A stretch of 64,000 nucleotides of DNA from Acanthacorydalis orientalis (Eukaryota; Arthropoda; Insecta; Megaloptera; Corydalidae). Position 1 is the stretch's first letter; each line of letters begins with the position of its first letter. This document shows positions 1 to 13,291 of this stretch, in pieces. The stretch covers positions 13,740,500-13,804,499 of the forward strand of contig CM068316.1 of assembly GCA_034766995.1 (NCBI GenBank). Direction: 5' to 3'. The notes below the pieces were generated by a model, which worked only from the letters and a program-made list of their open reading frames with translations, was not told where the DNA came from and ran no database searches. The position numbers were made by a program, and so were the translations under genes.

Positions 1-41
<41 letters not shown>
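1..41. repeat. (AT)n microsatellite cut by the window edge
   Basis: Pure AT dinucleotide tract that begins at or before the first base. The DNA just after it (about 47-118) resembles 45769-45838, which also lies between two (TA)n tracts. Confidence 0.95.
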
Positions 42-45
<4 letters not shown>

Positions 46-46
46 C

Positions 47-118
47 TTCTAGATATATTATTTTTTGCAAAGTAGTGTTTTATAGAGTTTTTCGCGGATA
101 ATTTTGATTTTTGTATAT
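47..118 (+). repeat. Dispersed repeat, copy 1 (partner at 45769)
   Basis: About 70 bp lying between two (AT)n tracts. It shares a long stretch with 45769-45838, including the cores GTAGTGTTTTATA and GGATAATTT, in the same orientation. Both copies have (TA)n on each side, so the tracts are probably part of the repeat unit. I do not recognise the element it comes from. Confidence 0.6.
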
Positions 119-141
119 ATATATATATATATATATATACT

Positions 142-175
<34 letters not shown>

Positions 176-184
176 CAGAGAGAG
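114..184. repeat. Compound (TA)n-(GA)n microsatellite
   Basis: A (TA)n tract broken by one C, running directly into (GA)n. The same TA-to-GA switch recurs at 9938, 11940, 33555 and 57053. Confidence 0.95.
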
Positions 185-1217
185 GACTGGCGAGGTATGT
201 AAAATTCAGCAATCAATGAAATTTTGGTATATTAAAGAATGTGAATATATTTCAAGGCTTAGTGTTTGGATAATGCATTCTGACTGAAAAGATTTGTACG
301 AGTAGGTTTCAGAATGGAATGAATCCTTTAATAAAATTCCTGAGTATGACCGCCCCGTTATTAAAATAAAGACCTATATACCAAATATTGAATATTTTTG
401 ATAAGAATTTTTTGCAGTTCGCAGAAGAATAAAAGTAAATTTAGCCTCAGTGACAATAGTTACTTATTCAAAGACATCTTTTTTGTACTCTATCAAGTTG
501 TGTAATTATATGACCCAAATTTATAACATTCAATCTGTTAATTTATCTTATAATCTGTCACTATCTATGATAATAATGCAGTCTAGATTAAATTGCTTCT
601 TAGTTTCTAGTACAAGTTAATAAAGAAGATATATGTTTGAATTCATTGTTTTTAAGAATTTTTAAACGAAATATTATACTTATTTTAAATTAAGTAACTA
701 TTCTTGTCAACTTCAGATCAAATACTAAATTAAAATTTTCCGATTTACACTTGTTTTAAATAAGATTATTTTTTTTTAAAAAAAAAAACGTTCTTTAAAA
801 CCTTCTCAAAGCCCTCAATGTATTACTTATAATTTGAGTATCACAAATCACATTAAGTATTCCTAGATATCACAAATCATATCGTGTAACAAACCAGACT
901 ACCGGTATATTTCCAGACTGTAAACTAAACTTAAGTTCCTCTCTTACTCCTAACACTCGTCATTGAATATGTTTTGTTAGGACGACTGACAACTTAACAC
1001 AATAATTCTTGACATGATTTGTTAAGTGGTAAATCTATAACAAGCTATATAGAATATCTGTTTAAAAACTGAGGATTTATTTTTGTAAAAGGATTTCATT
1101 ATATTGACAAAGGATAAGTAAAACTTACTTAAATGCGTATTGATATCTTTTTTAGAAGATTTCGGAATAACTTCATTTTTCCAAATTAAAAATAATATAT
1201 TAAAATGAATGTTACTA
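185..1217. other. AT-rich unique DNA, no gene seen
   Basis: No coding frame, RNA gene or clear repeat is visible. Around 385-455 there is a weak resemblance to the unit tandemly repeated at 21081-22064, too diverged to call. Confidence 0.6.
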
Positions 1218-1786
1218 TTAACTTGGTGGGAAAATAATTACACTTTTTGTTTTCTGAATTTTAACCTCAGTTTTTTCAATAAAACTGTCATTTCACATTC
1301 TGTTCATGTTAATATCACTTTGAAGTACATTTTTCGGTCTGTATTTTGGTTTTATTACTAATTTTGCTTCATATTGGGCCAATGAATTAAAGATGGAAAA
1401 GAAGCAAATAAGAGTAATTTTTTCACGAGTTCAAAACAGGTGGTTAAGCAGCAGAAACTGCTCGTAAACTAAACAATGCTTTTGGTGTGGGTACTGTTAA
1501 GGAACATACGGTAGAATGGTGGTTTTAAACAGTTCGTGCTGTGAATGAGAACCTTGAAGATAAAGAAGGTCGCGGGCGTTGTTCAACACATTCTTCAGTT
1601 CATAACGACTAACTGAAGGTGTTAGTTGAATAAGACCCACGCACCACAATTCGAGAGCTTGCACAAAAGTTAAACTTTACTCACCTAACAGTTCTGGATT
1701 ACTTAAAACAGCCAGGAAAATCAAAAAAGAAAAAATGTATATGAATTTTAAGGTCATAAACCGTAATTATTTTTCTACCAACCAAG
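1218..1786 (+). mobile_element. Internally deleted mariner, family A (copy 1)
   Basis: A 569-bp non-autonomous mariner. The left inverted repeat starts TTAACTTGGT and the right one ends CTACCAACCAAG. TA duplications flank it at 1216-1217 and 1787-1788. From about 1391 the plus strand encodes, in broken frames, the start of a mariner transposase (MEKKQIR, then an AAETARKLN-like helix, ENLEDKEGRGR and RTTIRELAQKL). This is the N-terminal helix-turn-helix region only. The frame ends after LDYLKQ and the sequence jumps to the 3' terminus, so the whole D,D34D catalytic domain is absent. Several stops make it non-coding today. The termini resemble the TTAGGTTGGT ends of Hsmar1-type mariners (family knowledge). 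Copies 2 to 4 share the same architecture. Confidence 0.88.
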
Positions 1787-1823
1787 TATTTTTGAACAAC
1801 AAGTACTTGTTCAATATGATATA

Positions 1824-1826
<3 letters not shown>

Positions 1827-1876
<50 letters not shown>
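1827..1876. repeat. (TA)n microsatellite
   Basis: About 50 bp of TA dinucleotides with one G interruption, shortly downstream of mariner copy 1. Confidence 0.93.
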
Positions 1877-2174
1877 CGTTAAAATTTATTTTGATAATAT
1901 TTCATAATCTATTGTTATTTATGAAAATTATGAATGTATCCTTCTCTCTTCTTGGCATTCTGATTTAAGGAACAGTAAGATTAATAAATCTAAATATAGT
2001 TCAATTACAAGTAACCACTCTCATATTTTTTTTTATCCCACTCTATACATATTGTAGATTGTGGAGACTTATTTTTATGACACGTAGATTCTCAATGTAA
2101 AAAAGCGTTTATTTTTTACGGAACATCTTCAATGTTGAAAGATGATGTTCTTTTTCCTCAATATATATTTTCAT

Positions 2175-2207
<33 letters not shown>

Positions 2208-4609
2208 ATTTGGTTCAAGGGCTAAACTAAGTAATTTATATCGTATCATATCAGGTAATATTGTCAGAATATATATTTTTGTGATCAAATAACTTCTTTA
2301 AGATGAATATATCTTCTACTTCATTTTTTATCGTACAAAATTACTTCTCAGAATCGAAACTAATCTTCGAAAGAGGGTTATTATTTCCGAGAATATGTTT
2401 CGGTACATGTATTTGTAATATAATATTGTACGAGACAAGGTTATGTGTGTACATATATTTATATATAATTTCTTATTTGAAAAGTGATACATTTGAGTTG
2501 ATTATTATTTATTCTCGAAACATATTATTTTTTCAATGATTTTTTTAGATGAAAAACTGAAGTGTTCTGTTTTTATTGTCATTTTTTTTATTTTTATATT
2601 ACTTATATAGAGAAACAATTTGAAAATTTGTTAAATATCAGTAGAGGAATTTTTTCTGAAAATGTTTTTTCAACAAAGGTATTTGTATTATATTTAAATA
2701 GAAAATGTTAAATTAAATTTAGATTTTTTACCTATATTTTTTTATAAAAATAGTATAGTATGAAAATCTTACATCACTTAACTAAATGTTTTTACAATAT
2801 AAAAATATGGTTTACTTTTTTATTTAAGTATCTGTCTTTAAGAATAATAAGAAAAAAAAGTTTTATGTAACAGATGATTTTTATATACAACTGAGTACAC
2901 AAATTAAGTGGTAATAATTATATATACATAAATACTGCAAAAGGATAAAAAGCGAAACAAATTTATTTCATCTTTATTTATTAAGTGTGAGTAATAATAA
3001 ATATTAAACTTCAGAATTATAAAGAATAGTGCAATAAAATTAGTCTTGACTGGAAACGAAATTTAGAAATAATTAGTATATTTGTTGAATCGTTTGCAAT
3101 GACAACTTATTATCAAATACTACTTTATATAGAAATGGATAAAATACTTTTTGACCAATTTAATACAACTGGAACATAGATCAAAAATAATAAACTTGTT
3201 TCTTTCACTTTATTCTATAACTATATAAAGGAATAACGTTGTGAAATAAAAAATATCTGATAAATTTCAGAAATCAATTCTTATTCATCACAAAAATCAT
3301 AAAAATATTTTTAGTTTAATAAATCAGTATTGATTATAAGAATATATAAATTACAGACATTAATTATCCCACATAATTCATAAAACATTCTATTTTGTAA
3401 ATGATATGAAAAATCAATTCATATTGATTAATAAAATGGATGCAATGTAAAATGTACACAATGGTGTACACATCAAGTCAAGTCAAAACATCTCTACTAT
3501 AATTCCTCTCTCACAAAAAATCCTCTAATTAATTTTCTACTAGTTATGAACAATGAAAAAAAGATTAATTTTGTTTAAGTAGTGAATAAACAAAACTATT
3601 TTCGTATTTTTAGTTTTTAATTTGAATTAATACCCAGAATTACCAGGGTTTGTAAGGATTAGCATATCAGATGAAGGAATAATAGTTAGTTGGTACTTGT
3701 ATTACACTACCATAATTATTTAATCCTTCCTAAAATGAATAATTGATTTAGAACAGGTATTCACAACAACTAACCCTATTCTATAATTAAATACCCTTAT
3801 AATTAATAACAAATTTAATGCAATAAGAGAAAATACAATAACTAAGTATGAAGGTTCTTTGAAGCGAAATAGAGGATACTTGGAAAAAAAATATGTAATA
3901 GTCAGTATATACTTATTAATAATGAAAGAAATATTTTTATTCATACGACTGCTATTCACTATATTTTGTCCATTTATGTCTGACTGATGTGCATGTATAA
4001 TTAAAAAGCAATCAATTTCAAAAACAAACAAAATAATTTCGTTCAGTTACGCATATCATTTATATAATGTGTTAAAATGTTTGTATCATTTTTCATTTCA
4101 AAAATATAAAAAAATACATTTGTACACTGTTTGTCACTTTTATGTATAATCCATTGTTTTTATAGCCATTTACATAAATGATTTTCTTCTACAACGGTTA
4201 ATTCATATTCATGAAAAACTAGACATAAATTAAAATGTGAAAATTTAATAGCATAGAGTTGAAAAACATGCTTGTTCGGTCAATACAATTAATTTCACAC
4301 TAGCCGAGAATAATCGATAATTCATTATTTGACATAATTAAATAAATATAGAATATACGGATTCACAAGTCGACACAGATAAACAGATAAACATAATAGT
4401 TGCTGTTTAAAAAAATTAATGAATATTAATTGCGCGTCGAAATCAGTGTGTTCTATTTTTTCTGAATGAGCTTTTTTTTTCTCTGAAATATTACCCTCAT
4501 CAATTTGACGAATATGAAATAGAGGAAAATTTTTATTAAAAAATAAATATTGCGTATTTTTCTTTTATTATTTCATATGTAGGATTTTATTTTCATTACA
4601 ATTATTATT

Positions 4610-4670
<61 letters not shown>

Positions 4671-5323
4671 ATGTAAAATAACTACTAATTTAAAATAAAA
4701 ATCTTGAGAAGTGTACGAAATGGAAGATTTTTTAAATGAAGTAAAATAAAAAAGAATTCGACTCTAAATTAATAATTTACTGGAGTTTTTACAATTTAAT
4801 TTAATTTTTAATAAAGCCTTATTTTATCATGTTTGGTTAATTAGTTTGTTACGTTGTCAAATATTAAATCAAAGATAAATGTTAACCATGTTTTAACCCA
4901 TCGCTAAAGTGAATTTACCAGTGCGGTCCTTAATCTGGTGTTTGACTAGTGTTAAACGTTATACAAAATTATTTTGAAGCTTAAGAATATTGTTTGTGTC
5001 CCTTAAATATATTTTTTATACAAATAATAATTGAAAATATATTAAAATTATATATTTTTGCATTCTGTGTCAGATATAATTTAAAAATAATTTACTTATT
5101 AATTTAGTATTCTGAGGATTTTCGTTACAATTAATTTTTTTTTGTAGAAAATTTCGCCGAAATTGAGAACTTTTATTACAAATATATTGAAATTAAAGTG
5201 TTTATACGGTAATTCTTATTTTTATAAATATTTTAAATATTGAAAATATTTATTAAATAATTGCATAGTAATTATTTGTTGTAGTTTTTTCTTTGAAGTA
5301 AAAATGAAATATTTGGTTTAATT
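1877..5323. other. AT-rich DNA without recognisable genes
   Basis: Contains short (TA)n tracts at 2175-2206 and 4612-4663. The longest open frame, 103 codons on the minus strand at 3720-4031, has no recognisable domain and the composition of its surroundings. Nothing else was seen. Confidence 0.6.
4612..4670. repeat. (TA)n then (TGTA)n microsatellite
   Basis: About 50 bp of TA dinucleotides ending in two TGTA units. Confidence 0.93.
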
Positions 5324-5531
5324 GAAAAATATTTATTCAAAATATTTAGCCGATGTGCGTTAATCTGCTATTACTGTACTCTGTGCTGGATTTAACACTG
5401 TTGCTGAATTCTGCCAAAGGCAATATAGAAAATTATTTATTCAAAATATTTAGCCGATATGTGTTAATCTGCTATTACTGTATCCTGCGGTGGATTTATC
5501 ACTGACGCTAAATTCTAGATAAGACAATATA
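5324..5531 (+). repeat. Two-copy tandem duplication, 104-bp unit
   Basis: Units at 5324-5427 and 5428-5531 align at an offset of 104 bp. Both contain ATTTAGCCGAT and TTAATCTGCTATTACTGTA, then a similar TGGATTTA segment. Scattered substitutions show that the duplication is not recent. No coding capacity; function unknown. Confidence 0.85.
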
Positions 5532-5767
5532 CATGGACGTTTTTGTTTGCAAATTCTCTACCACTGTTAGAGAATATTTCAAAATGTTTCTATAATTAGA
5601 TACATATTATGAATTTTATTTACTAAGAGTAAACAAATTTGTTAATAACAGCTGTAGCCATACGATCGTGTATAATAATTGGAACAGGTCTAGACAGAAA
5701 TAATGACTCAAACTGTCTCCCTATTAAGGTTCATTATATAAGTAGAAAAGAATAATTAATGTACTTA

Positions 5768-5806
<39 letters not shown>

Positions 5807-6176
5807 ATAAAGGAAATTGCGTTATAACCCCATTTTCTTATCCTGTTTTGATAATAAACATCGAACTACACAATATACTCGTACAACTAACAGCAAATAC
5901 TGTTACAATAATGGCTTACTTGGATTTAAAAAGGTCGAAATTGTATAAATTATTTATTTAATGACGTTTAAAATGATTTATTTAATAAGTAATGTAGTAA
6001 GAATATTATTTTACATTAAGTAAATACTAATGTTTGCAATAGAATTAATTACTTTTAGAAGATGAATAGAACAAAAGTTTGAAAAATATAAGATTGGATT
6101 TTAAACCGAATTTAATATCACCCTTAAGGTAAATATCCAGATATTGGGTTTTTTTATGAAATTATAACTATACATT

Positions 6177-6183
<7 letters not shown>

Positions 6184-6232
<49 letters not shown>
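6184..6232. repeat. (TA)n microsatellite
   Basis: About 49 bp of uninterrupted TA dinucleotides. Confidence 0.93.
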
Positions 6233-6237
<5 letters not shown>

Positions 6238-6615
6238 TTTGTATAAAGTATGTAATGTTAAAAACGTTTCTGTATTTTCTGAGAAAATATAGTAGAATTT
6301 TTATTATTGTTGAATATAAAATGTCAACAGTAAAGAAAATGGTTATAAACGAAATGGGAAATGCTTTTTATTTAATGTGAATGGACTGCCTCCAACTATT
6401 ACAAACAAAGCTACCTTGCAAATTTACATACCATGAAACATAAACCTATGCCACGAGCGGAAATTAAACTCATAACTATACTGTAAAGACAAAGTTCAAT
6501 GATCGAAGCATAATTCTATTTGAACAGAGTACAATATACAATATAAATACAAACACTATTTATAATATGCTTATAAAATAGATACATTGAATTGTAAAGG
6601 ATTTACAAATGAATG

Positions 6616-6644
6616 CATATATATGTATATATATATATATATAA

Positions 6645-6707
<63 letters not shown>
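6616..6707. repeat. (TA)n microsatellite, interrupted
   Basis: About 90 bp of AT dinucleotides with a short AAATTT break near 6643. Confidence 0.93.
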
Positions 6708-6708
<1 letters not shown>

Positions 6709-7550
6709 CAAATTATATTTATATAGAATTCTAGTATTTTAATTTATTATAAATGCGAGAATAAAAACAAATCTTTAATAAGTTATTTCTCACCTCACAA
6801 GATACAAAATTTTCTTTTGCTCAAAAATGTCTAATAAATCATAATTGATCATTTTTAATTATTGCTCATCAATAATGATTTATTTAACCTTTTTGGCTAG
6901 ATTGTTTTAGTTTGTGATGTGTATATGTGTGTCAGAAAATTTAACTACATTATCTGAACTATATTGTGAAAAAAATGATTTTTTTACAGTACATTCACAT
7001 ACATCAATTTTCTGGTTGATTATTTCAAGATATTTGTTTCATATATTAGTTAACTTACAAGTTGATCAAAAAGTATTCAAAGAAGAAGATGACCAAAACT
7101 TTGGTAATGACAAATCATTAAAAACATTATCAAGTGGATAATGAAAATATTATCATTTAATGAGGAGGATTGTTATCTGACGAAACTGAGAAACAATCTA
7201 AATAATATTCAATAGCATTGGTTATTAATTATTTTATTTAAGATATAAATTTAACATATTTCAGGGTTTAAGAAACACAAATATGCAATTAAAATTATAA
7301 GAATTACTACAAATATAAAAAATCTATCACTTCTTCAGATGTTCTATCATTTCTAAAAAAAATTGATTTAGTACCAGTTTGAGGAATAATAAAATTATTA
7401 GAGATGTAAAGTTTTACTCGGTACATCAATAAACGATTTCGTTATAATAGTGAACTTGTTTATGGAAATATGTATAAAATAGAAATCGTGTAAATGTTTG
7501 CTCACTAAAATCGGAATCTTGTTATAGCCGTGCTCGCCATGACCAAAATC

Positions 7551-7552
<2 letters not shown>

Positions 7553-7636
<84 letters not shown>
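7553..7636. repeat. Compound (CT)n-(AT)n microsatellite
   Basis: About 32 bp of CT repeats followed by about 52 bp of AT repeats, ending some 65 bp before mariner copy 2. Confidence 0.95.
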
Positions 7637-7640
<4 letters not shown>

Positions 7641-7703
7641 TTATGTATGTGTGTGCGTGTTTGTGTGCTTAAGTGTGAATGTATATGCGTGTACTTGTTA
7701 GTA

Positions 7704-8276
7704 TTAGGTTGGTAGAAAAATAATTGTGGTATATGACCTTCAAATTCATATAGAATTCATATGCATAGCTGTTTAAAGTGGTCCAGAACAGTTGGATGAC
7801 CAACACCTAACTTGTGTGCAAGTTCTTGAATTATTGTTTGTGGTTATGATTCAACCAATGCCTTCAGTTGGTCATTATGAACTGAAGAAAAAATCCCGTG
7901 ACTTTCTTTACCTTCAAGGCTCTAGTCTCCAGTACGACAATTTTTGAATGACCATAGCACTGTGTACGTTCCTTAACAGTACCTACGACAAAAGTATCGT
8001 TTAGTTTTCGAGCAGTTTCTACTGCATTACTACTCATTTTGAAATCATACAAAAAATACTCTTATTTGCTTTTTCTTCATGTTTAATTCAATAGTCTAAT
8101 TTGAAGCAAAATTAATAATAAAACTAAAGTCGATGTTACCAAAATATAGACCGAAAAATGCACTTTAAAATTATATTAATATGAAACAATGAGACAATGA
8201 AATGACACTTTCATTGAAAAAAATTAAGGTTAAAATTCAGAAAACAAAAACCGCAATTATTTTCCGACTAACCTAA
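7704..8276 (-). mobile_element. Internally deleted mariner, family A (copy 2)
   Basis: A 573-bp element, best preserved of its family, in minus orientation. The outer ends are TTAGGTTGGT at 7704 and its complement at 8276, with TA duplications at 7702-7703 and 8277-8278. Read on the minus strand it carries a 5' UTR, the transposase helix-turn-helix region, and then jumps to the 3' terminal repeat with no catalytic domain. Its left end (the element's 3' end) includes a GACCTTCAAATTCAT stretch that reappears in the 78-bp miniature at 52184. Confidence 0.92.
7864..8052 (-). pseudogene. Mariner transposase N-terminal HTH relic
   Basis: A 62-codon open frame inside mariner copy 2. It reads MYDFKMSSNAVETARKLND, then FVVGTVKERTQ, which matches the first helix-turn-helix of mariner transposases (typically YEFK.G..A.ETAR.IN..FG.GTV.ERTVQ). 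The frame drifts after about residue 35, where a tryptophan-containing recognition helix would be expected, so it is unlikely to yield a folded domain. No catalytic aspartate is present. Confidence 0.8.
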
Positions 8277-8612
8277 TAGAATATATATTTAATGTATAAC
8301 ATATATAATTAAGTATTTAATTAACACACAATAGTTTATTTTTTTAAATAAACTAAATATGGAATGAGCTAAAATTCGTTAAATAATGTGAAAATAATAT
8401 AATGAGAGTAATAAAAATTTTAATTATCAACGAATTTGCTTGAAAGTTTCCACGTATTTTCTAACCAAGCACAATTATTCATGTCAAATTATTAATTAAT
8501 AAATAACATTAATATATTATTGTGTACAATTGAAAATAAAATGCTTTTCTTATTATTATTTTCCCAAATTTTATTTAAAATAATGAATAAAATGAATAAT
8601 ACATTATTGTGT

Positions 8613-8629
8613 ATCTATATATCAATATA

Positions 8630-8704
<75 letters not shown>

Positions 8705-8809
8705 ATTATATATCTATATATATATCTATCTATATATATATATATATATATATATCTATAACTATCTATGTATATATATATATATATAAACAAAGAGAGA
8801 GAGAGAGAA
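8613..8809. repeat. Large compound AT/ATCT microsatellite
   Basis: Nearly 200 bp of (AT)n mixed with CTAT/ATCT units, ending in a short (GA)n run. Open frames on both strands here are repeat translations (Tyr-Ile runs). Confidence 0.95.
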
Positions 8810-9508
8810 ATAGGTAGATTAAATAATCATTGATTCTTAATATATGGTCGAATTTCATTCTAAGTGGAGACCAGTAGAATTCCATTGACTAATAAATGGC
8901 TGCTAAGAAAACGTGCTTTTTGAAGTTGATACAGAACTAGAATGAAATAAAGAAAGTACTTTCTAATCTTGATAAATAATAATTAGAATCTGAATTATCA
9001 TCATTATCACTACAATCACTTCACTCATAATTACTTTTCTAAAATATCTAACAGGGAATCATAGAAGTTCTCTTCTAAACACATTTTCTCAATTATTCAT
9101 GTTTAATACAATTAATATTGGAAGAAAAAAATTAAGTGACACAAAATATTTATTATTTTGCAATATATTCAATCACAGTTTTAACTGAATTTAAGTAAAT
9201 TTCACTCTATGAACAAGTTATGGGATTAGCGACGTCAATTAAAAATTAAGAAAAAATAATTGTTCACTCCTAATTTAATCATTCATTAACTGTTTAATCT
9301 TAATCTATATTTTGAGAATGTTATTTAGAATTATATTTAATTAACATATTTGTAAACTGCATATTTTGTATTCACAGACAACATGTTAATATTAAGCAAG
9401 AAATGAAGTGAACATAATATTAAAATAGTTTTGAATATGAATAACTATGAATTATCATTAAATGCAGGAAACATTCTTTACCTTTCTTGTTTCTGTCTCA
9501 TATAAATG

Positions 9509-9510
<2 letters not shown>

Positions 9511-9568
<58 letters not shown>
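9511..9568. repeat. (TA)n microsatellite
   Basis: About 58 bp of TA repeats. A minus-strand frame through it is a repeat artefact. Confidence 0.93.
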
Positions 9569-9570
<2 letters not shown>

Positions 9571-9933
9571 TATCAAACATATCCTGTGCAAAGCTGATGT
9601 TTTTGTTACTTGTACGAGTACAGAAATGTATAAAACACGTTTATAAAATATAACCGGATGACATAGGTGTCTGCGGTGACTGTCATGATAGTTATGAAAC
9701 ATGCATGTATATGTGATGCACGTGACGTAATCAAACAATGTAATTGTATGAGATTTATGTTTATATTTTATTTTTTACAATACATTATTAGTGTTTTTAA
9801 AGTTCAGCAGCTAGCTTTTATGCAAATTTTTGTAAAACACTGTTGAAACTTTATGAGACGGTTGAATTGTTTATTATATAATATATAGATATTTTTCTTC
9901 CACAATCTCTATTTTAATTTTTCTCTCTCGCAC

Positions 9934-9937
<4 letters not shown>

Positions 9938-9969
<32 letters not shown>

Positions 9970-9990
9970 GAGAGAGAGAGAGAGAGAAAG
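9938..9990. repeat. Compound (AT)n-(AG)n microsatellite
   Basis: AT repeats pass through ACAG into AG repeats. Confidence 0.93.
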
Positions 9991-10334
9991 AAAGAACGAA
10001 ATTTTGATTAAAAAGTATCTACACATTAGTAATTTCTATAAATATGTATTTTTTTATGTATTCATATATAAAATTGTTATTATAAATTCAAAAATGAAAT
10101 TCCCTTTCGCTCTATAAACAAGAAACATTTTTTCTAATAAATGTCAATAATTTATTATTAGTTATTTTTGATTTTTACTATCAATGGATATACTATCATT
10201 CTCAGAGCATTTATTATATAGAAAAAATTTAAAAATGATTACCAATAATTATTTTATATTTGTTATTATTATTATTATGCAGATACTTGGATATTTCGTA
10301 CGTGTTTTCTTCTTTATCTTCCCATCTCTCCATT

Positions 10335-10383
<49 letters not shown>

Positions 10384-10386
10384 GTA
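10335..10386. repeat. Compound (TC)n-(TA)n microsatellite
   Basis: TC repeats followed by TA repeats, the mirror order of the tract at 9938. Confidence 0.92.
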
Positions 10387-10485
10387 TAATTAAAAACTGA
10401 TCCTGTGCAGTCATTTTTATTCGTGTTCTGATTGGCTGACAGATAAAAATAATGTATGCACTTCTTACATGGTAACAGAGAAATA

Positions 10486-10489
<4 letters not shown>

Positions 10490-10560
<71 letters not shown>

Positions 10561-10575
10561 GTATATATATATATA
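10490..10575. repeat. (AT)n microsatellite
   Basis: About 85 bp of AT repeats with two GT interruptions near the 3' side. Confidence 0.94.
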
Positions 10576-12745
10576 CAGTTATTTAAGTATCTTTCTATAA
10601 TTAAAAATCAGATCCGTGTACACTTTTTGGAAATTTTATTCATTTTCTATTTGGTTGATATAAGTCACATGTATGTAGTTCTCTCATGGCGTGCAATGAA
10701 AGAGGGTATACGATTTCAGTTTAAAACTGATAAGAAATTTATTTAAAATATTGTATTCACTGAAGATTTAGAGCAAAATTATTATAACACATTTTAACAT
10801 AGAGTTTTGTTGTTAGTTTTCATAAATTTTTCCAATAAAAAATTTAAGACTTGCATTTTACGCAGATTATTTGAAAGTATAATTTGTTAATTTCTGTTAT
10901 TTTTTAGAAGAGAGCGAGCGTTAGTGAACGGGGAGTGAAGTTCTCCTGTATATGTGCGAACGCAGCGTGCAGAGGAGACCCATGGTGTGTGTGTATATAT
11001 TATATTAAAATGGTTATTTTAAATTTTTTGAAAAATCATTGAAATTTAATAAATTAAGAAAAAACAATGCATTATTTTATATTAGAATTTCTTATAATTA
11101 ATTCTTCTGTTGAAGAAAACACTAATATATTATTATAAAACAAAATTTGATAGTAATGTTTTAATATTTTTTTTACAATATGAAATAAGTTTTAATAAAT
11201 TTATTTTACGTTTTCACATGCTTCAAATGCTTTTTGACACTTTTCTCTAAGTAAAAAATAATAAAAATTAAAACAATATTTGAAATTAATTAGTTTTTGT
11301 ATGTGTATAATAAAATGAATACAAGTAAGTGAAACGAAATAAAATTGAAACCATTTATTAAAGTGACTTTATTAAATTATCTAGGAAATACGTCAGTATA
11401 TGAAATAGAGTTTGACATTTGAAATATACACTACTTTATTTGCTGAAAACATCCGGATCGAATTTAAAATTCAGTGCACGGTTGTGACCAAGAAAACATC
11501 TTAAAATAAAATTGTAATACATGAAACCATCGGTGGTTCGATTTTATACGGCCAATGGTAACTATAAAACATACTTCGTATGACAGAACATTTCGTTAAA
11601 ATATATATATGTATGTACCACAAAACCAATACATTTAATGGATTCCTTGCTAAAATTGTATATTTATAGTTACTAGTTTACGAACCAATAAAAACAGAAT
11701 TTCGGTTAGTTATAAATAAAATACAAAAAAGAACATCAAAAATATAGATTTTACTTTTCTGTATTCGTATCAAATTTCATAATTTTTAATTATTATATAT
11801 TAATATATCTACACGAAATTACATTTTAATATAAATTAAATTCGTTACAGGAATGTAATTAAAACCATAAGAATTTTATGAATCGCGAATGTCACATGAT
11901 TTTATTTTTTTAGAATATATTAATTTATATTTTTAGATTTATATATATATATATGTATATAATGTATAGAGAGAGAGAGACAGACAGAAAGAAATAGATA
12001 AACATGAAAATATTTTTAATTTTAAAGATTTAGTAGAATTACGTTACGATTAAACTTTCTTAAATGTTAGAAATACTTTATGAACTCATTAAATCTGCTT
12101 TTAGAGATCGAAATTGAAATCTTACAGTTAATATAAAGTATCTCTAGGTTAGAAACTGAGAGACCTTTAAATGAACTCTTAGTGCCTCAATATTAACTAG
12201 CCGTTTACAAACGAAAACTGTGCCGTATTAAAAATCAGTTTTAATAGAAATTGTTTCTACTACTCTAAATATTATAATTTTATATCGTCTACTTTGTATA
12301 TTTGTAAGAATTTATAATTATTTACAAGTTCCATGTTGTTCATTTCATAAAGAAATATTTATATAATATAACTAGAGATAAAAAAACAGGGTGTATCATG
12401 TTTTTCTGTAATAAATTGTTAATTTATTTCATTACATATTATTTTATTTTTCGATAATACATAGGAAATATCCGATTAATAAAAGATATACTTTTTATAA
12501 AGATTGTTTACTTAATTATGGATTCAAATTTGTCATTTTTTCGACAACGGATTCGTCAGTTACCTGCCAATTAGATCAAAGTTATACAAAATAATGGCGA
12601 ACATTTTGAGGATTAAAATGTATTCTATTTTTCGCATTCATTTTCTATAAAAAACAATACCGATTTAAATTGGACACCTAATATATAAATAAAATAACTG
12701 ATGTAAAATATTTGATAACTTAATTATATTTATTTTTTAATTATA

Positions 12746-13291
12746 TTAGGTTGGTAGGAAAATAAATGCGGTTTTCTCAATTCTATATTTAAGTTTTTTA
12801 ATGAAAATTCATGTTGATATTTTAAAAAACATTTTTCGGTCTGTATTTTGGTAACATCAACTTTGGTTTTATTACTTCTGCTTCAAATTGGGTTATTGAA
12901 TTATGATGGAAATATGAATTGATGGAAAAGAAGAAAATAACAGTAATTTTTTGTATGCGTTCAAAACGGGTATTGAAGCAGCAAGAACTGCTTGTTAACT
13001 AAATGATGCTTTTTGTGTGGGTACTCTTAAGGAACGTACGGTATAATGCTGGTTCCAAAAATTTCGTATTGAGGATGAGAGCCTTGAGATGAAGAAGGCC
13101 CCGGGTGTGCTTCAGTTCATAACAATCAACTGAAGGCGTTAGTTGAAACCGAACCACGCACAACAATTCAAGAGCTTGCACAAAATTTAGGAATTATTTA
13201 TTCAACAGTTCTGGACCACTTCAAACACAAACCACTTAAATCAATTAAAATTTGAAGGTCATGAATTTCAGTTATTTTTCTACCATCGTAA
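12746..13291 (+). mobile_element. Internally deleted mariner, family A (copy 3)
   Basis: A 546-bp copy. It starts TTAGGTTGGTAGGAAAAT, ends with a decayed terminal repeat TTTTTCTACCATCGTAA, and is flanked by TA at 12744-12745 and 13292-13293. The middle reads like the mariner HTH region (AARTA.K.LNDAF, then E.SLE.DEEG, then a TTIQELAQ-like stretch) in broken frames, and the catalytic part is missing. The junction after a GACCACTTCAAA-like segment matches copies 1, 2 and 4. Confidence 0.88.

Larger units (their letters stand above)
5532..7552. other. AT-rich DNA with microsatellites, no gene seen
   Basis: Holds (TA)n tracts at 5772-5802, 6184-6232 and 6616-6707. A 75-codon plus-strand frame at 6914-7141 has ordinary amino-acid content (ends with a charged KEEDDQNFGNDK segment) but matches no family I know. 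Confidence 0.5.
8810..12745. other. AT-rich DNA with microsatellites, no gene seen
   Basis: Microsatellites occur at 9511-9568, 9938-9990, 10335-10386, 10490-10575 and 11940-11990. A short G+C-richer patch at about 10907-10990 (AGAGAGCGAGCG, GAACGCAGCGTGCAGAGGAG) stands out, but I cannot assign it. No supported coding frame. Confidence 0.55.

Noticed and set aside
3720..4031. 103-codon minus-strand frame, among the longest that is not microsatellite-driven.
   Set aside because: Composition rich in Ile, Phe, Asn and Ser as expected by chance in AT-rich DNA; no domain, no promoter or splice context.
8520..8793. Open frames of 72-89 codons on both strands rich in Tyr-Ile.
   Set aside because: They are translations of a (TA)n microsatellite; the same applies to frames at 31525-32139 (-), 35176-35499, 41233-41624, 42034-42282 and 63308-63523.
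12999..13181. 60-codon minus-strand frame.
   Set aside because: It runs antisense through mariner copy 3 and has no mariner similarity in that frame.
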